A stretch of 64,000 bases of DNA from Microglena sp. YARC (GCA_022414725.1 CM039463.1:22515511-22579510); one strand, 5' to 3'. Numbered from the stretch's first letter, positions 52,101 to 60,190 are shown. The notes: generated from the letters alone by a model not told the origin. Made by a program: numbers and translations.

Positions 52101-53076
52101 AGCTCAGGGCCAGAGGGGAGGAGAAGATAACGGGGGTGAAGATGATGGCTAGCCACAAGAGGCGGGTCATGTTGAGCAAGCTCCTGATAATTTCCACAGG
52201 GAGGGTCTGCCACCACGGTGTGGAGAAGTCTGCTAAGACGTGACTAGTGTCGGGTTCGACGTAAAAGCTGAAGGAGTCAGCCTTGGAGAAAGCGCTGCTT
52301 CTGGTGACTTCCGCCATGAAGATGGCGAAGGTGCGGAGGAGGTTGTTGCCTGCCAGGTTGAGGGCAGAGATGATGTGGAGGTGGGCCAGGCGAAAGGTGC
52401 CTGGTAGGTGGCGGTACAGGGCTAAAAGGGGGGCAAGGAGGCTCTGGCCGTCCATGATCCAGGCAGAGCTAACATTGGGCCAGATCTTGGTGAGCATGTT
52501 CCAGTTGGCCAGGTGGGGTGCGTGGCGCTGCCATTGCAGCAGGGCCAAGCCGTTTGGGATTAGTGCATGCGAGTGGTTGTACCCACGCGAGATAAGTTGT
52601 CGGTAAGCTGGGGGCAGGGGCAGCGCCAGGTGCCTTGCTCCCGTCCAATTCGCAAGAAGCCCGCTGAGAGGAACTGACCGGCTGCTCTTAATTACTCCGG
52701 TTGCGCTTTTTGGACCTCCAGATATTTTGCTAAAGCAGCGCGTTCCAGAGTGGACGAGGCTGCTAGTAAGAGAGGCTGATGCTGACGCATGCTTCGCAGA
52801 GGCCGAGGCTAGTTGAAGACACCACATGAGCGAAGCAGATACTGAGCAGCAGCTGTGGCTATTTATAGCTGCAGCATCTAAGTTTAAAATGCGATTCGGC
52901 GCAGCATCTTCCGGCTCGAGGGCGATTACGGGGAGCCTGCGCGTGAAGGGAACAGTTAGGGGCGGTCTGCCACAATGCGTAGCAGGTGCATGCAGCAAGG
53001 GAATGGCACGGGAACAAAATGACGCAGAAACCGAACAACTTATTCTCAGGACCCAACGCTTATTCCCGGGACCCAA
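43099..53076 (-). CDS. ABC1/UbiB-family atypical kinase, ADCK2-like, nine exons
   Basis: About 828 codons if the Met at 53076 is the start. Exon 1 is a variable N-terminus with a hydrophobic stretch (LLWLAIIFTPVIF). Then follow AFIKWGQWAATR (the KxGQ motif), AVASGSIGQIHRAVL (replacing the Ala-rich nucleotide loop, as in ADCK2), VVAVKVRHPG with the VAVK lysine, VDLAREANNL, NLIHSDLHPGNILVR (catalytic loop), LLDVGMA (the DFG-like metal site) and a C-terminal VLELVRQHQVVL block. The family supports ubiquinone/plastoquinone metabolism in mitochondria or plastids, and ADCK2 is mitochondrial. Targeting of this one is inference. Eight of nine exons have tandem edge copies in the adjoining intron. Phase problems at exon 5 start and in exon 8 lie next to repeats. 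Confidence 0.92.
43210..43525 (-). repeat. Three copies of the 5' edge of ABC1 kinase exon 9
   Basis: GGTGGCCTCAAACATCGTGT then GCACCTGCATGGGTGTCAGT occurs at 43288, 43395 and 43489, spaced about 105 bp with GGTGGGTTGAGAGGTGGGG linkers. All keep the minus-strand CAG|GTGNAC acceptor. Confidence 0.9.
43710..44079 (-). CDS. ABC1 kinase exon 8 with an internal frameshift
   Basis: It starts RQQSCPDPEAFKEDMERAFA and AVRLAAENDP. The second part, GNTQYGGNADALGYVLELVR, VVTTMVLEGWSSKLDPDHSV and LSQ, is in another frame. At 370 nt it misfits phase by one or two bases. The shift must lie in the G-rich stretch at about 43935-43980, a likely homopolymer error. The donor is GTGAGC. Confidence 0.87.
44080..44335. 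repeat. GAGAGGGGGGAGG purine tract
   Basis: About 250 bp of G/A-only repeats in the intron before exon 8. It gives Pro/Leu/Ser ORFs on the minus strand that are not genes. Confidence 0.92.
44350..44462 (-). repeat. Copy of the 5' edge of ABC1 kinase exon 8
   Basis: TCTCAGCAGCCAGTCTGACA, GCGGCAAAAGCACGCTCCAT and GGCCTCGGGTCGGGGCACCT. It encodes MERAFAAVRLAAENDP with an upstream frame change. Confidence 0.88.
44470..44550 (-). repeat. Copy of the 3' edge of ABC1 kinase exon 7
   Basis: CGAGAAACGTAGAGTCCAGT and GACCACACTCCCTGCCGTCC then AGCATGGCTAGTCC repeats exon 7's end about 200 bp into the intron. The donor GTAAGC became GGTTAGC-like. Confidence 0.88.
44555..44700. repeat. Poly-C tracts and (CCA)n
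   Basis: Poly-C at about 44563-44591 and 44663-44681 around CCACCACC. This is G-quadruplex potential on the gene's coding strand. Confidence 0.9.
44708..44897 (-). CDS. ABC1 kinase exon 7 (metal-binding motif)
   Basis: It encodes ISNMNRARIDNLQQSWLQPQ, IVLLDVGMATELTSEDQRNM and GHWTLRFS. LLDVGMA replaces the DFG motif as usual in this family. The acceptor is CTGCAG and the donor CAG|GTAAGC. Confidence 0.92.
44900..45380 (-). repeat. Three copies of the 5' edge of ABC1 kinase exon 7
   Basis: TGTAGATGCGAGCCCTAGTT with ATGTTACTGATCTGCAA (45050), CGTCAATGCAAACCCTGGTC (45211) and TGTCGATGCCAGCCCTGTTC (45338) repeat the exon start, with GGTTATTTTGGTGTTATTTG linkers. Two of three keep the CTGCAG-like acceptor. 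Confidence 0.87.
45838..45965. repeat. (GAGT)n followed by (GA)n
   Basis: About 40 bp of GAGT and about 80 bp of GA in ABC1 kinase intron 6. The rest of the intron (45380-45780) is degenerate GTATGTGCATGTGTC units. Confidence 0.93.
46045..46173 (-). CDS. ABC1 kinase exon 6 (catalytic loop)
   Basis: It encodes MMLVDNLIHSDLHPGNILVR, then LEPPTGLQGLIYKGLDRLKR. The SDLHPGN catalytic Asp and Asn are intact. The acceptor is CTGCAG and the donor GTGGGT. CCATGCTGCAG upstream of the acceptor repeats the exon 5 terminus. Confidence 0.93.
46320..46500 (-). repeat. Copies of the 3' edge of ABC1 kinase exon 5
   Basis: TTTACCTGCAGCATGGTGCC, TGAACCCAGGAGAGAAAGCC and TGTGGTTGTGCAGAGAATAT (46438-46495) and a shorter GAGAGAGCCTGTGGTTGTGA (46335). 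The 46438 copy keeps the CTGCAG|GTAAAGG donor. Confidence 0.88.
46500..46800. repeat. (TG)n microsatellite complex
   Basis: About 250 bp of GT with TTGTG interruptions every 20-30 bases. Val/Cys ORFs here are artefacts. Confidence 0.95.
46801..47613. other. ABC1 kinase intron 5, plus-strand open frame of unknown status
   Basis: A plus-strand frame at 47014-47523 (MCTYIGLGMELSSKNRGETC ..) is 169 codons with ordinary base composition. I do not recognise it and it has no neighbour support. It may be chance or part of an unrecognised element. A (TA)n run lies at 47550-47585. Confidence 0.25.
47614..47833 (-). CDS. ABC1 kinase exon 5
   Basis: It encodes VDLAREANNLQRFNYNFRNA, then FPVPLYPLVSTDVLVETFEE and RLSLLGSGTMLQ. 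The acceptor ACACAG is followed by one base (T) too many for phase with exon 4. It lies in a CA repeat, so a base-count error is likely. The donor is GTAAAG. Confidence 0.9.
47935..48045 (-). repeat. Copy of the 5' edge of ABC1 kinase exon 5
   Basis: GTTGGTGGAGACAAGGGGGT then AGAAGTTGTTGGCTTCTCGC and GCCAGGTGCAACTGTG. Several internal stretches of exon 5 are deleted, giving LAREANNFCNTKSVLF in one frame. Confidence 0.85.
48135..49256 (-). repeat. Six roughly 180-bp tandem copies of the 3' edge of ABC1 kinase exon 4, each with a poly-C block
   Basis: CACCTGCTCTTTCAAGGG.GC, AGCGAACTGCTTAAGGGTGT, CTTCCAACCTCAAGTGTGCT and AGTGCTGGCAAGTTGCCGAA repeat near 48139, 48322, 48517, 48701, 48878 and 49050, ahead of the true exon at 49257. 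Each unit ends in poly-C of different length (the longest, about 50 C, at 49138-49187) and ACAATAAGTAGACTACCACC. Each carries a minus-strand CAGGTGCG-like donor. Confidence 0.93.
49257..49435 (-). CDS. ABC1 kinase exon 4 (VAVK lysine)
   Basis: It encodes YPGQVVAVKVRHPGVAETIS, then QDFEAMLWVAHIFGNLPALA and DTLKQFAAPLKEQ. The acceptor is ACGCAG and the donor GTGCGT. Confidence 0.92.
49440..49925. repeat. GT-rich minisatellite in ABC1 kinase intron 3
   Basis: GGGAGGTGGTGTGGGGAGGT and GGCATGTGTGTGTTTGTGTG units. They create long His/Thr/Pro ORFs on the minus strand that are not genes. Confidence 0.85.
49925..50200 (-). repeat. Copies of the 5' edge of ABC1 kinase exon 4
   Basis: GGTGCACCTTCACGGCTACT with ACTTGGCCGGGGTAGCAGC (49945-49987), CCACTTGGCCGGGGTAGCAG (50072) and CCACTTGGCCGGGTCAGCAG (50172), spaced about 100 bp. 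They are the minus-strand exon start CTGCTACCCCGGCC. Confidence 0.88.
50300..50402 (-). repeat. Copy of the 3' half of ABC1 kinase exon 3
   Basis: It encodes PLEDMFVDIGSEAVASGSIG and QIHRAVLSRKGAATTG, about 290 bp closer to exon 4. Unlike most edge copies it keeps an open frame. Its junction reads ACAG|GCTTTG, a GC rather than a GT donor. GTGGTGTGGCGTGGTG-type DNA lies between the copies. Confidence 0.88.
50405..50590. repeat. GTGGTGTGGCGTG degenerate minisatellite
   Basis: Pentamer-like GTGGC/GTGGT repeats between the two exon 3 copies, with no coding signal. Confidence 0.8.
50593..50754 (-). CDS. ABC1 kinase exon 3 (nucleotide-loop motif)
   Basis: It encodes PTHSFRETKVAIESAFGLPL, then EEIGSEAVASGSIGQIHRAV and LSRKGAATT. 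The donor is ACAG|GTAGGC. The ASGSIGQ(I/V)HRA motif is family-typical. Confidence 0.9.
50755..51261 (-). other. ABC1 kinase intron 2
   Basis: GGGTGTGGGTGTGGGTGGTT- and CCACACCCACAC-rich DNA forms an inverted arrangement around about 50960. ATTCAAACTGTGGTGTTGGG (50870) is complementary to AACACCACAGTTTGAACTTC (51099), so a long imperfect inverted repeat (50820-50930 / 51045-51150) is present. Confidence 0.6.
51262..51360 (-). CDS. ABC1 kinase exon 2 (KxGQ motif)
   Basis: It encodes PAFIKWGQWAATRLDLFPPD and MCAELEKLQTEV. The acceptor is TATGTAG. The donor is placed at GGTGG|GTGGAG because that phase joins exon 3 as TEVGPTHSFRETK; an earlier GAG|GTGGGT is possible. Confidence 0.85.
51354..51725 (-). 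repeat. 60-bp tandem array (about six units) starting at the exon 2 acceptor edge
   Basis: GAGGGCAGGCCCTACGCATT, GTGGGTATGGGTTTGTCAGC and AATTCAATCAGAGGAATTTA repeat at 51414, 51474, 51534, 51594, 51654 and 51714. The first unit begins inside exon 2 (GAAAGCAGGCCCTACATACG), so each copy carries a minus-strand TAG|GGCCTGC acceptor-like junction. Unit identity is very high, suggesting recent expansion. Confidence 0.9.
51726..52043 (-). other. ABC1 kinase intron 1, ACATGCCCATG-rich DNA
   Basis: Degenerate units of AACACATGCCCATGCAACCA and ACACACGAGCCAGCATGCAC. It is repetitive in all frames and no gene is recognised. Confidence 0.6.
52044..53076 (-). CDS. ABC1 kinase exon 1
   Basis: It holds 344 codons from the first Met of the open frame to YRDEWMELLRNTLQTAG. 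Ser/Ala/Arg-rich N-terminal residues could serve as a transit peptide. FTPVIFSSPLALSYDLYRDEW precedes the kinase domain as in ADCK2. The donor CAG|GCATGT is GC rather than GT. Using it gives the conserved G-PAFIKWGQ join in phase. Confidence 0.85.
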
Positions 53077-53940
53077 CTTCCCAGCACATTATCAGCAGAT
53101 TATATTAACTGCGTTGGGAACGACAGGAGTGGGAACAGAGCACGAGCTGTGGTTGAGTGCGAGTAGTTTCTCATTTCGCATGCACCAGTATGAAGAACCC
53201 TGCACAACCCCAACCCGTCTGAACCACATCAGTGCAAAATCAAGCAAGCCGCACCAACTAAAACGCAAGATGCACCCTACCCTTCGATGTGGGGGCGGCA
53301 GAAATCAAGAAGTTCTCAATGGAGACAAAACCAAACCGTTGGAGCTGGGGTGACGAAACAGATATCAATCAATCAGGTGACTAGATAGTTTGCAGCAAAG
53401 GGGAGGACAGGTCGGACAAGGCAGAAAGCACAAGAAATAAATGTGAGAGCGGCGTATTTCATAGACTAGGGTCGCCGGGTTATCAAGCGGATATCAGTAG
53501 ATGGCGAGGGGGGCAAGAGTTGGGGTTCAGCGGGTTCAGCTCGGTTCAGGTCTCGATCAAGGAAAGCCAATCCAACCCGACCCAACCCTGTAACCCCCCC
53601 TCACATGTAACCCCCTTCCTGCCCCCAACTGTAACTAACTCTGGGGGGCGCGCCCCCCGGGCGCGTCCCGCTTGAGCGTTCGACCGGCATCAATCTGACC
53701 AGTGACTACCAGAGTCTCTGGTGACTACCGTATGACAAAAGCTTAGTCCATGCCCGAAACATAGTCCTTGCCCAGCCCTGCCCTAAAAATTTCCTATGTC
53801 ATCCAATCCATTCGTGCACGTGGGGTATATAAGGATCAGGGATCTCATACTCCGCTTCTTGTATTTCTGCCAATGAGTCCCAACCTATCCATAAGCTAAA
53901 CAAAAGCTACCCTACCCCGGCCCTACCTAACCCTTGCTGA
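53077..53940. other. Upstream of the ABC1 kinase gene, no gene recognised
   Basis: It holds a GC palindrome GGGGGGCGCGCCCCCC at about 53644 and a TATA-like GTATATAAGG at 53824 on the plus strand, facing away from the kinase. No coding similarity is visible. Confidence 0.4.
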
Positions 53941-54760
53941 CATTTTGGGGGGGCAGCCCTCCTCAGTTTGTTTGCTATCTTTCTACTCAGACCTCCAAAT
54001 GATATTCTGAGACCACCATTGGGATTGTGTCGACCAAGGTAGTTCATTGGCTCCACTTAAGATCCGGGGGGGGTGTGGGTGGGTGGGTGAAAGGTGGATA
54101 ATGTGGGTGGGTATGAGTTAGTGAGCATGGGTGGTATGGATGGGTGGGTGGGTATGTGAATGGGTGGTATGGGTGGGTGAACGGGTGAGTATGGGTAGTA
54201 TGGATGGGTGGGTATGGGTGGGTGAAGGATGGGTGATGCGGGTGGGTGGGTGAATGGGTGGGTATTTTTGACATACACAATCCCTGTTTGGGACATGTAA
54301 CATGGCGATATTATGAGAAATTTTTCAGGTCCTTTTGAGCACCTCAATTAAGGTGTGGGTGTGGGGTGTGGGGGGACGAGGGGGGGGGGGGGGTCAGCCC
54401 TCCTCAGGTTTTTTTCTAACTTTTTACTCAGACCTCAAAATGACATTCTGAGACCACCCATGATTAGGCCTTGACAAGGGCAGTCCATTGGCACCACTTT
54501 GGACCACGTGCAATAATTATCTATCTCTTGGGTGGGTGGGTGGGTGGGTGGGTGAATGAATGGGTGAGTGGGTGAGTGGCTTGGGTGAGTGAATGGGGGA
54601 CTATCAGACAATCCCTGTGTGAGAATTCTGAGGTTGCCATTGTGTGTAATCCCCCAGAATGCATACCGTATCTATTTTTTTCAAAAAGGGGGAATTCTAT
54701 TTGGGGGGTGGGGGGGGGGGGGGGGGTGGGGGCAGCCCTCCTCACTTATTTAGGGACGAC
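53941..54760. repeat. Dispersed unit R9 (two and a half copies) with GGGT satellites
   Basis: CAGCCCTCCTCAGTTTGTTT ... ACTCAGACCTCCAAATGATA ... TTCTGAGACCACC ... TCATTGGCTCCACTT (53955-54062) recurs at 54392-54505 and in part at 54728-54752. Between them lie GGTGGGTGGGTATGGATGGG satellites (54068-54260, 54528-54600) and poly-G. Confidence 0.75.
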
Positions 54761-54767
54761 AGGTCTC

Positions 54768-54798
<31 letters not shown>

Positions 54799-54871
54799 AT
54801 AGACCGGTTCTCCCGGCTCAGCTAGAGTGTCCTGGGGCGCCAGGCCTTCCGCCTGGAAGCTTCCTATCAGC

Positions 54872-55505
54872 TTGAATACACTCCAGAGAGTGGACAGAGA
54901 TGCTTACGTGAAGCAGACGCGCCAATCTATACACGGAGACGAGAATAGCATTACAAGGACAGGCGGACGCCAAAGGACACCAGCGGTGGGAGAGGCGGAT
55001 GCCTGTAACCTGACTAGAACCTAAGCCAGGAATCTTAAGCCGGGCACAGGTAATACAGAGCGTGTCAGTGAGAGACCGGTGACGCAGCCAACAGGAAGCT
55101 GTCACTGAGTCATGAAGGATGACACAGTACTGGCAGAGCCGATAGTTCTAAGGAAGTACATAAGTAGTCACCAAGTCATAAAGCGCGTGAGAGCACCGCA
55201 ATTCATGCTGATACTCCACCTATGACTCAGGTGACATACAATACTACTTCTCCACCTATGGCACTGGGGCATAGAACTATATGTAACAGATTAAAAAAAA
55301 AATCAAAGAACTCCGAAATATCGAGAGAACTTCAAATGAAACCCAAAGGGTTAAAGGAAGGAATGAAACAAGGCAAAAACAAAATTTGGCCAAGTTAGAA
55401 AAGGATGAAAAACCGAATATCAAAGATGGGTAACAACGGTATAGAAAACCCGATCCGGGAATAGGAACCTAATGCCAAACAATGATAACCAAAGAAACCG
55501 ATGTA
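54872..55505 (-). repeat. Left arm of a large inverted repeat, LTR/3' region of a copia element
   Basis: ACTCCAGAGAGTGGACAGAG, GCAGACGCGCCAATCTATAC and TGATACTCCACCTATGAC are found again, inverted, at 59370-60190. The outer about 400 bp (to roughly 55290, TATATGTAACAG) behave like an LTR. The inner part lies between the LTR and the pol stop. LTR ends are inferred; no TG..CA pair was fixed with certainty. Confidence 0.7.
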
Positions 55506-55524
55506 ACCAGAAAAAAAAATGACC

Positions 55525-56950
55525 CTAAGGAGAAGCGGTCATTGCAAGCATTCGGACAAACCGCCAGAACACAGCAGGATCAAGGGGCTTGGTGAAGGGG
55601 TCAGCACAGTTGTCCTTAGTGTTAACATAGGCAACATCTAGTTGGCCATCCTCCACCAGCTCCTTGATGTAGTGATGAATAACATCAATGTGCTTGCTGC
55701 GAGGGAGTAGCTGCCAGTCATTGGCCCAACTCAGAGACCCTAAGTTGTCACCCTGGATGGTTACCAAACCACAAGGCAGACCCAGATCCACCCTCAACTT
55801 CTTCAACCATTGCACCTCCCTGGCAGTCTGAGACAGGGCCTGATACTCAGCCTCACTAAAGCTAATGGCAACAGTGGGCTGCCTCTTGCTCATCCAGGTC
55901 ACTATGCACCCCCCAGCAAGCACAGCAAAGCCAGTCTGAGACCTCCTGTCAGACCCATCATCAGCAAAGGATGAGTCACTAAAGACAGTAAAAGAGAAAT
56001 CAGGGCTGTGGGTGTAAGTTAGGCCCAGGTGGGAATGTGACCTCAAATACAAGAGCAAACGCTTGGCTGCCCCGCAGAGGGGGACGGTAGGGTGAGCAGA
56101 AAATCTGGACAGGTAGCTCACAGCAAAAGAAATATCAGGCCTGGTGCAAGTAGCCAGGTATAGCAAAGCACCCACAAGAGATAGGTACTGGCTATTAGAG
56201 GGCAGGGGGTCTCCAGGAGGGTCAGTGACGGTGCACTTGGCCATGGGGGCAGAAAACTTGGGCTTGGCAGCAGCAGTAAGACCAAACTGCTCCACCAGAT
56301 CAACAATGTAGGTGTGCTGGGAGAGGTTGATCTGAACACACCTGCCTTCAGAGTCAAGTGTAACGGCCATGTCCAAGGAGAGGAACTGAACCGGTACACC
56401 CATCTCTTTGACCTCCCAGCCAGCTTTCTCCATAGCCTTGATCAGCAAAGCATATAAAGCCAGCTCACTAAAAGCACAGATAAAATCATCAACATAGGTC
56501 AGGACATAGCTCCACCCACCGAGAAGAATCCCTCCTAAAATACAGAGCAGGTTCTGCCTTGCACATAGTAAACCCATGTGCAACCAAAACCCGCTTGACA
56601 TCCATACTCCAAGCCCTGGGCGCCTGTTTCAAACCATAAAGGGACTTGATCAGTTTGCACACAAGGGGAACACCGTTAGGACCAAGTACCTTAAAGCCCT
56701 CAGGCTGGTGGCAGTACAGGTCCAGACCAGGTTCTAGCTTAGCATTCAGAAATGCAGTCTTGATGTCCAGCTGCCGAACAAACATCTTCCTATGAGTGAT
56801 GGCAGCAAGGAGCACCCTCAGACCTGCTTTAGAGGAGACGGGGGCATATACGTCATGAAAGTCCAGCCCAGGACGCTGCAGAAAACCACGGACCACAAAA
56901 CGTGCCTTAAAGCGCACAAAACCAGGGTAGTCCAAGACGCACGTCCTTGC
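55525..56950 (-). pseudogene. pol: Ty1/copia-type reverse transcriptase and RNase H (frameshifted)
   Basis: Minus strand. RT begins at FKARFVVRGFLQRPGLDFHD, then LDIKTAFLNAKLEPGLDLYC, KSLYGLKQAPRAW, and the catalytic LTYVDDFICAF. Then TRPDISFAVSYLSRF, RSQTGFAVLAGGCIVTWMSK, SFSEAEYQALSQTAREVQWL and ADPFTKPLDPAVFWRF complete the copia RVT_2/RNase H region. A frameshift at about 56515 separates the RT N-terminal half from the YVDD half. The segment ahead of KARFVV and most of the integrase C-terminus are missing. The protein copied RNA to DNA; this copy is not functional as it stands. Confidence 0.93.
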
Positions 56951-57560
56951 GTCCGAGGACGCAACATGGGGAAGGCCGTTGCGTCCCAGGACGCAACATT
57001 GGCAGGGTCGGTTGCGTCCCGGACGCAGCCTCATAGATTGGTTGCGTCCGGGACGCAGTTTTTGGAAGTTGGTTGCGTCTCACTTCATTACCCTGCGTTC
57101 TCATGCGCCCCAATGCGCCCCAGTGCGCCTGATGCGTCCGACTCGAGAGTGTCTCAGTGGGTGATGCAGGACGCAAAGGACTCTCTCAGCCACATAATTT
57201 GAATGGACTCGAACCTAAAAATCCCCCACATGCCCCCAGGCCCTGAGTGGATGAGCGGGGTTCAAACAGCACCCTAGTCTAAAGCCTATAATTTTTTGAT
57301 GTGATCGATTTATCTGGTCGATCTCTCCAAAAAAATTCGAACCGTCAAAATGCAGTCTCGCGGCACGCCCAATGCTCCGACCAAGCAGCGAAGGCTGGAA
57401 GAATTTTTTGTTGCCAAGCCCGCTGCTGCTGCTGCTGGGACGCACCAAGCATGGAGAAAAATTGAGACGCAGTGAGACGCAGTGGGACGCATCAAGCTGC
57501 TGTTGCTGTGGGAGGGGGAAAGAGGAATTTTGGGACGCAACCTTCAAACTTTACTTTCGT
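56935..57560. repeat. Cluster of TGCGTCC/GGACGCA palindromes
   Basis: TTGCGTCC(x)GGACGCAA-like palindromes and single GGACGCA or TGCGTCC sites occur about fifteen times. Examples: GGACGCAACATGGGG, TTGCGTCCCAGGACGCAAC, TTGCGTCCCGGACGCAGC, GTTGCGTCCGGGACGCAG, and at the far side GGGACGCATC and CCCAGGACGCAATC. It starts exactly where RT coding similarity ends. Confidence 0.75.
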
Positions 57561-59370
57561 CCCAGGACGCAATCTACGAAACCCTTGCTATGTCACCTTA
57601 GTAAATGGGAAGTATCGCAACTGCTAGACGAAAGGGCGTTATCTGGTAGACTGGTTGGGTATTCTCTGGTGAGCAAGGGTTATTTTATTTGGGTTTCCGA
57701 TGTTGCGCCAGGTAGTAGAGAGTAGTGATGTACTCTCTATATCCAGTTAAGTCTAGACTGTCTTCCTGGGCTCTCCCATTAGTATGGGTCCCCGTGCCCG
57801 CTTGCATCCCTCCTGTCATCAAACGGTGATATGTTATGTGTTACCGGTAATTCCCTACGCCCTTTAGCAACCCCAATTGTTGTTGGCTGTACTGGCTGGG
57901 ATGTATCCAGATTGCATTCCAGACCAGGGACTGATCTTGCTGTATTGTGTGTGAAGTTTTAGGGCGGGTGGGAGTTGTACATCCAAACTATCATTTACCC
58001 GAATCTCAGGGGGTCGCCAGGCCTACCTCTGCGTCTAGGTTCGTCGGTGAAGCTTTAGGATTTGGACAGCCTTCGGTCATAGTGGAGCCTGTCATAGGTC
58101 CGCTGCCTACACGTCGCCACCCCCCGTCCACCTGTTCGGATGGCTCGCAGGTGTTGTTGATCCCTTCGCCTCCTGCTGTCCCTGGTGGTTTATACCGGAC
58201 AAGGCATTGCGACGATGTAGCCGTCACCGAGAGTGTGAGCGATGATCTTGAACACTGGTCCGGCTCTGATACTGCGTATGGCTGGGGTGTTACAGTCAAC
58301 CCAGGATTCATTGATTTAGATGCAAAGAATGCCAGCCTTGTTCAACCAGGCATTAGTGCTGCGCTGGGGGCTTTACTACCGGTTACTGCTGATACCCGTG
58401 CTGCTCATGTACAAGTACACTGCTTGTACGTGGGAGCATATATATTTCTACCGCCTAGACTGTCTTATAGGGTAGTCTAGATTGGTGGAGCGTTACGACG
58501 CTTTGTTTAGGCAGCTTCCTTTCGGCTGTCTTTCTTGGTTTTGGTGGAAGGTGGTAATTACTTCAGACCACCGTTATAGCGTCTTGATGGTTTCTGTCTC
58601 TTTGTTCCATAGGCAGATGGTTCATTCAGTGGAGCTCATCATAGATTAGCTATTTCTTGTTACTCCACACTGTTTTTAGATCACCAGCCCCTCCAGTGAT
58701 TATAATTTTTATGGAGTGTAGTAATTGTTTCCCTTCGGATTTTACCGTAAATTGGTGGGCTGGGTAATCTTGCAGTTGTACTTGCAGATGTACCGCCGCT
58801 CACCTCTTTCTTGTTCTTCCGAGTGTATTTCAAGCGCCCTTTCAGTCTATCCTTTGCAGTACATTTGAAGTCCTTTTTTTTCTGCGTTTCCTATTTTTCA
58901 AGTGGACAATAAGTTTTCTGTACTGTGTTTGTACGTCTAAACTCCTATTGTTCATTGAACTGTGTTTCCTTTGTTGGTTACAAGTTTCTTGAAATTTATC
59001 TTCGCATCCTTTGGATTTTCAGTTGCTGCAGGTTTGGTTTGCTTGTGGTTAGGCGCTTGGTTTGTCTTGAGTGTGCAAGTTCTTTGCGGTGCGATACCCA
59101 CCTCCTAGAATGTTTTAGTTAGTGCCGTAACTGGGGATTTATGATAATTAACTTTCATAAATCTTCTTACTTCCATCTTTGAGTAAGAAACCAGTTCATC
59201 ATCGTTTTTTCATCCCACCTAGTCATGAATTCTATGCCAAGAATAGTTTTTAAGGTAGTGGATTTTTCCATCGACTTTATTTTTTCCATCATAGTCTTTC
59301 GTGTCCTCTTGTCTGCGTCCTTTAGGCTTTGATTCTCTCGTGTGCTGCTCTCACACGATATTTCAATCCG
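57561..59370 (+). other. Interior of the inverted repeat, unknown plus-strand ORF
   Basis: A plus-strand frame at 57947-58480 has 177 codons (MCEVLGRVGVVHPNYHLPES .. LPPRLSYRVV) of balanced composition. I do not recognise it. It may belong to the nested element. AT-rich non-coding DNA follows to 59370. Confidence 0.3.
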
Positions 59371-60190
59371 TCTCTTTGGTTATCATTGATTGGCGTTAGG
59401 TTCCTATTCCCGGATCGGGTTTTCTATACCGTTGTTCCCCAACTTTGATATACGATTTTTTTTCAGTCTTCTCTTTAGGTTAAGTTCTCGGTTCTTTCAG
59501 TCACCGTTGTTCCCCTTCCTTTGGTATTAGGATTGATTTCTGTTTGGCCTCCCTGTGATTTTCTGGTTTGGTGCCTACTATTCTGGATGAATAGTATTTT
59601 TGCGCTTACCATGGATGGTTACATTTCCATTTTGGTCTCAGCTCAGCTCGGTATGACCCAAGTTTTTGCTGCTACATTTTCGGAGTACTACAGTGGTTTT
59701 TGGCTCATCCTTTCTCATCCTTTTATTTTAGACAAGGCTTTCTTCTGGTTTCCTGTTTTTCCGCCGTTCCTTATAATTTTTGTTTGCTACCAGTTTATGG
59801 TTCTATGTCCCCAGTGCCATAGGTGGAGTACTAGTATTGTATGTCACCTGCGTCATAGGTGGAGTATCAGCATGAATAGCGGTGCTCTCACTTGTTTTAT
59901 GTCTTGGTGACTCCTTGTGTACTCCCTTAGAACTATCAGTCCTGACAGTACTGTGACAGCTTCCCGTAGTGACAGCTTCCTGTGGACTGCGTCACCGGTT
60001 CCCCTGACACGGACTGTATAGCCTGGTCCCTTATCAGGGTACAGGCTGCCGCTCCTTCCTCCACTGGTGCCCCTTAATGGGTCTCCTGTGCTTGTAATGT
60101 TATTCTCGTCTCCGTGTATAGATTGGCGCGTCTGCTTCACGCAAGCATCTTTGTCTACTCTCTGGAGTGCGTTAAAGCTGATAGTTCTCA
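59370..60190 (+). repeat. Right arm of the large inverted repeat, LTR of an inverted or nested copia element
   Basis: GGCGTTAGGTTCCTATTCCC and GGATCGGGTTTTCTATACCG match the complement of 55421-55480. CACCTGCGTCATAGGTGGAG to AGATTGGCGCGTCTGCTTCA matches the complement of 54880-55250. It is inserted into the integrase coding region at about 60185. Confidence 0.75.

Noticed and set aside
52283..53353. Plus-strand ORFs opposite kinase exon 1
   Set aside because: Shadow frames of a well-supported minus-strand coding exon.
53824..53833. TATA box GTATATAAGG
   Set aside because: On the plus strand it points away from the kinase gene and no plus-strand gene follows, so not reported as a promoter.
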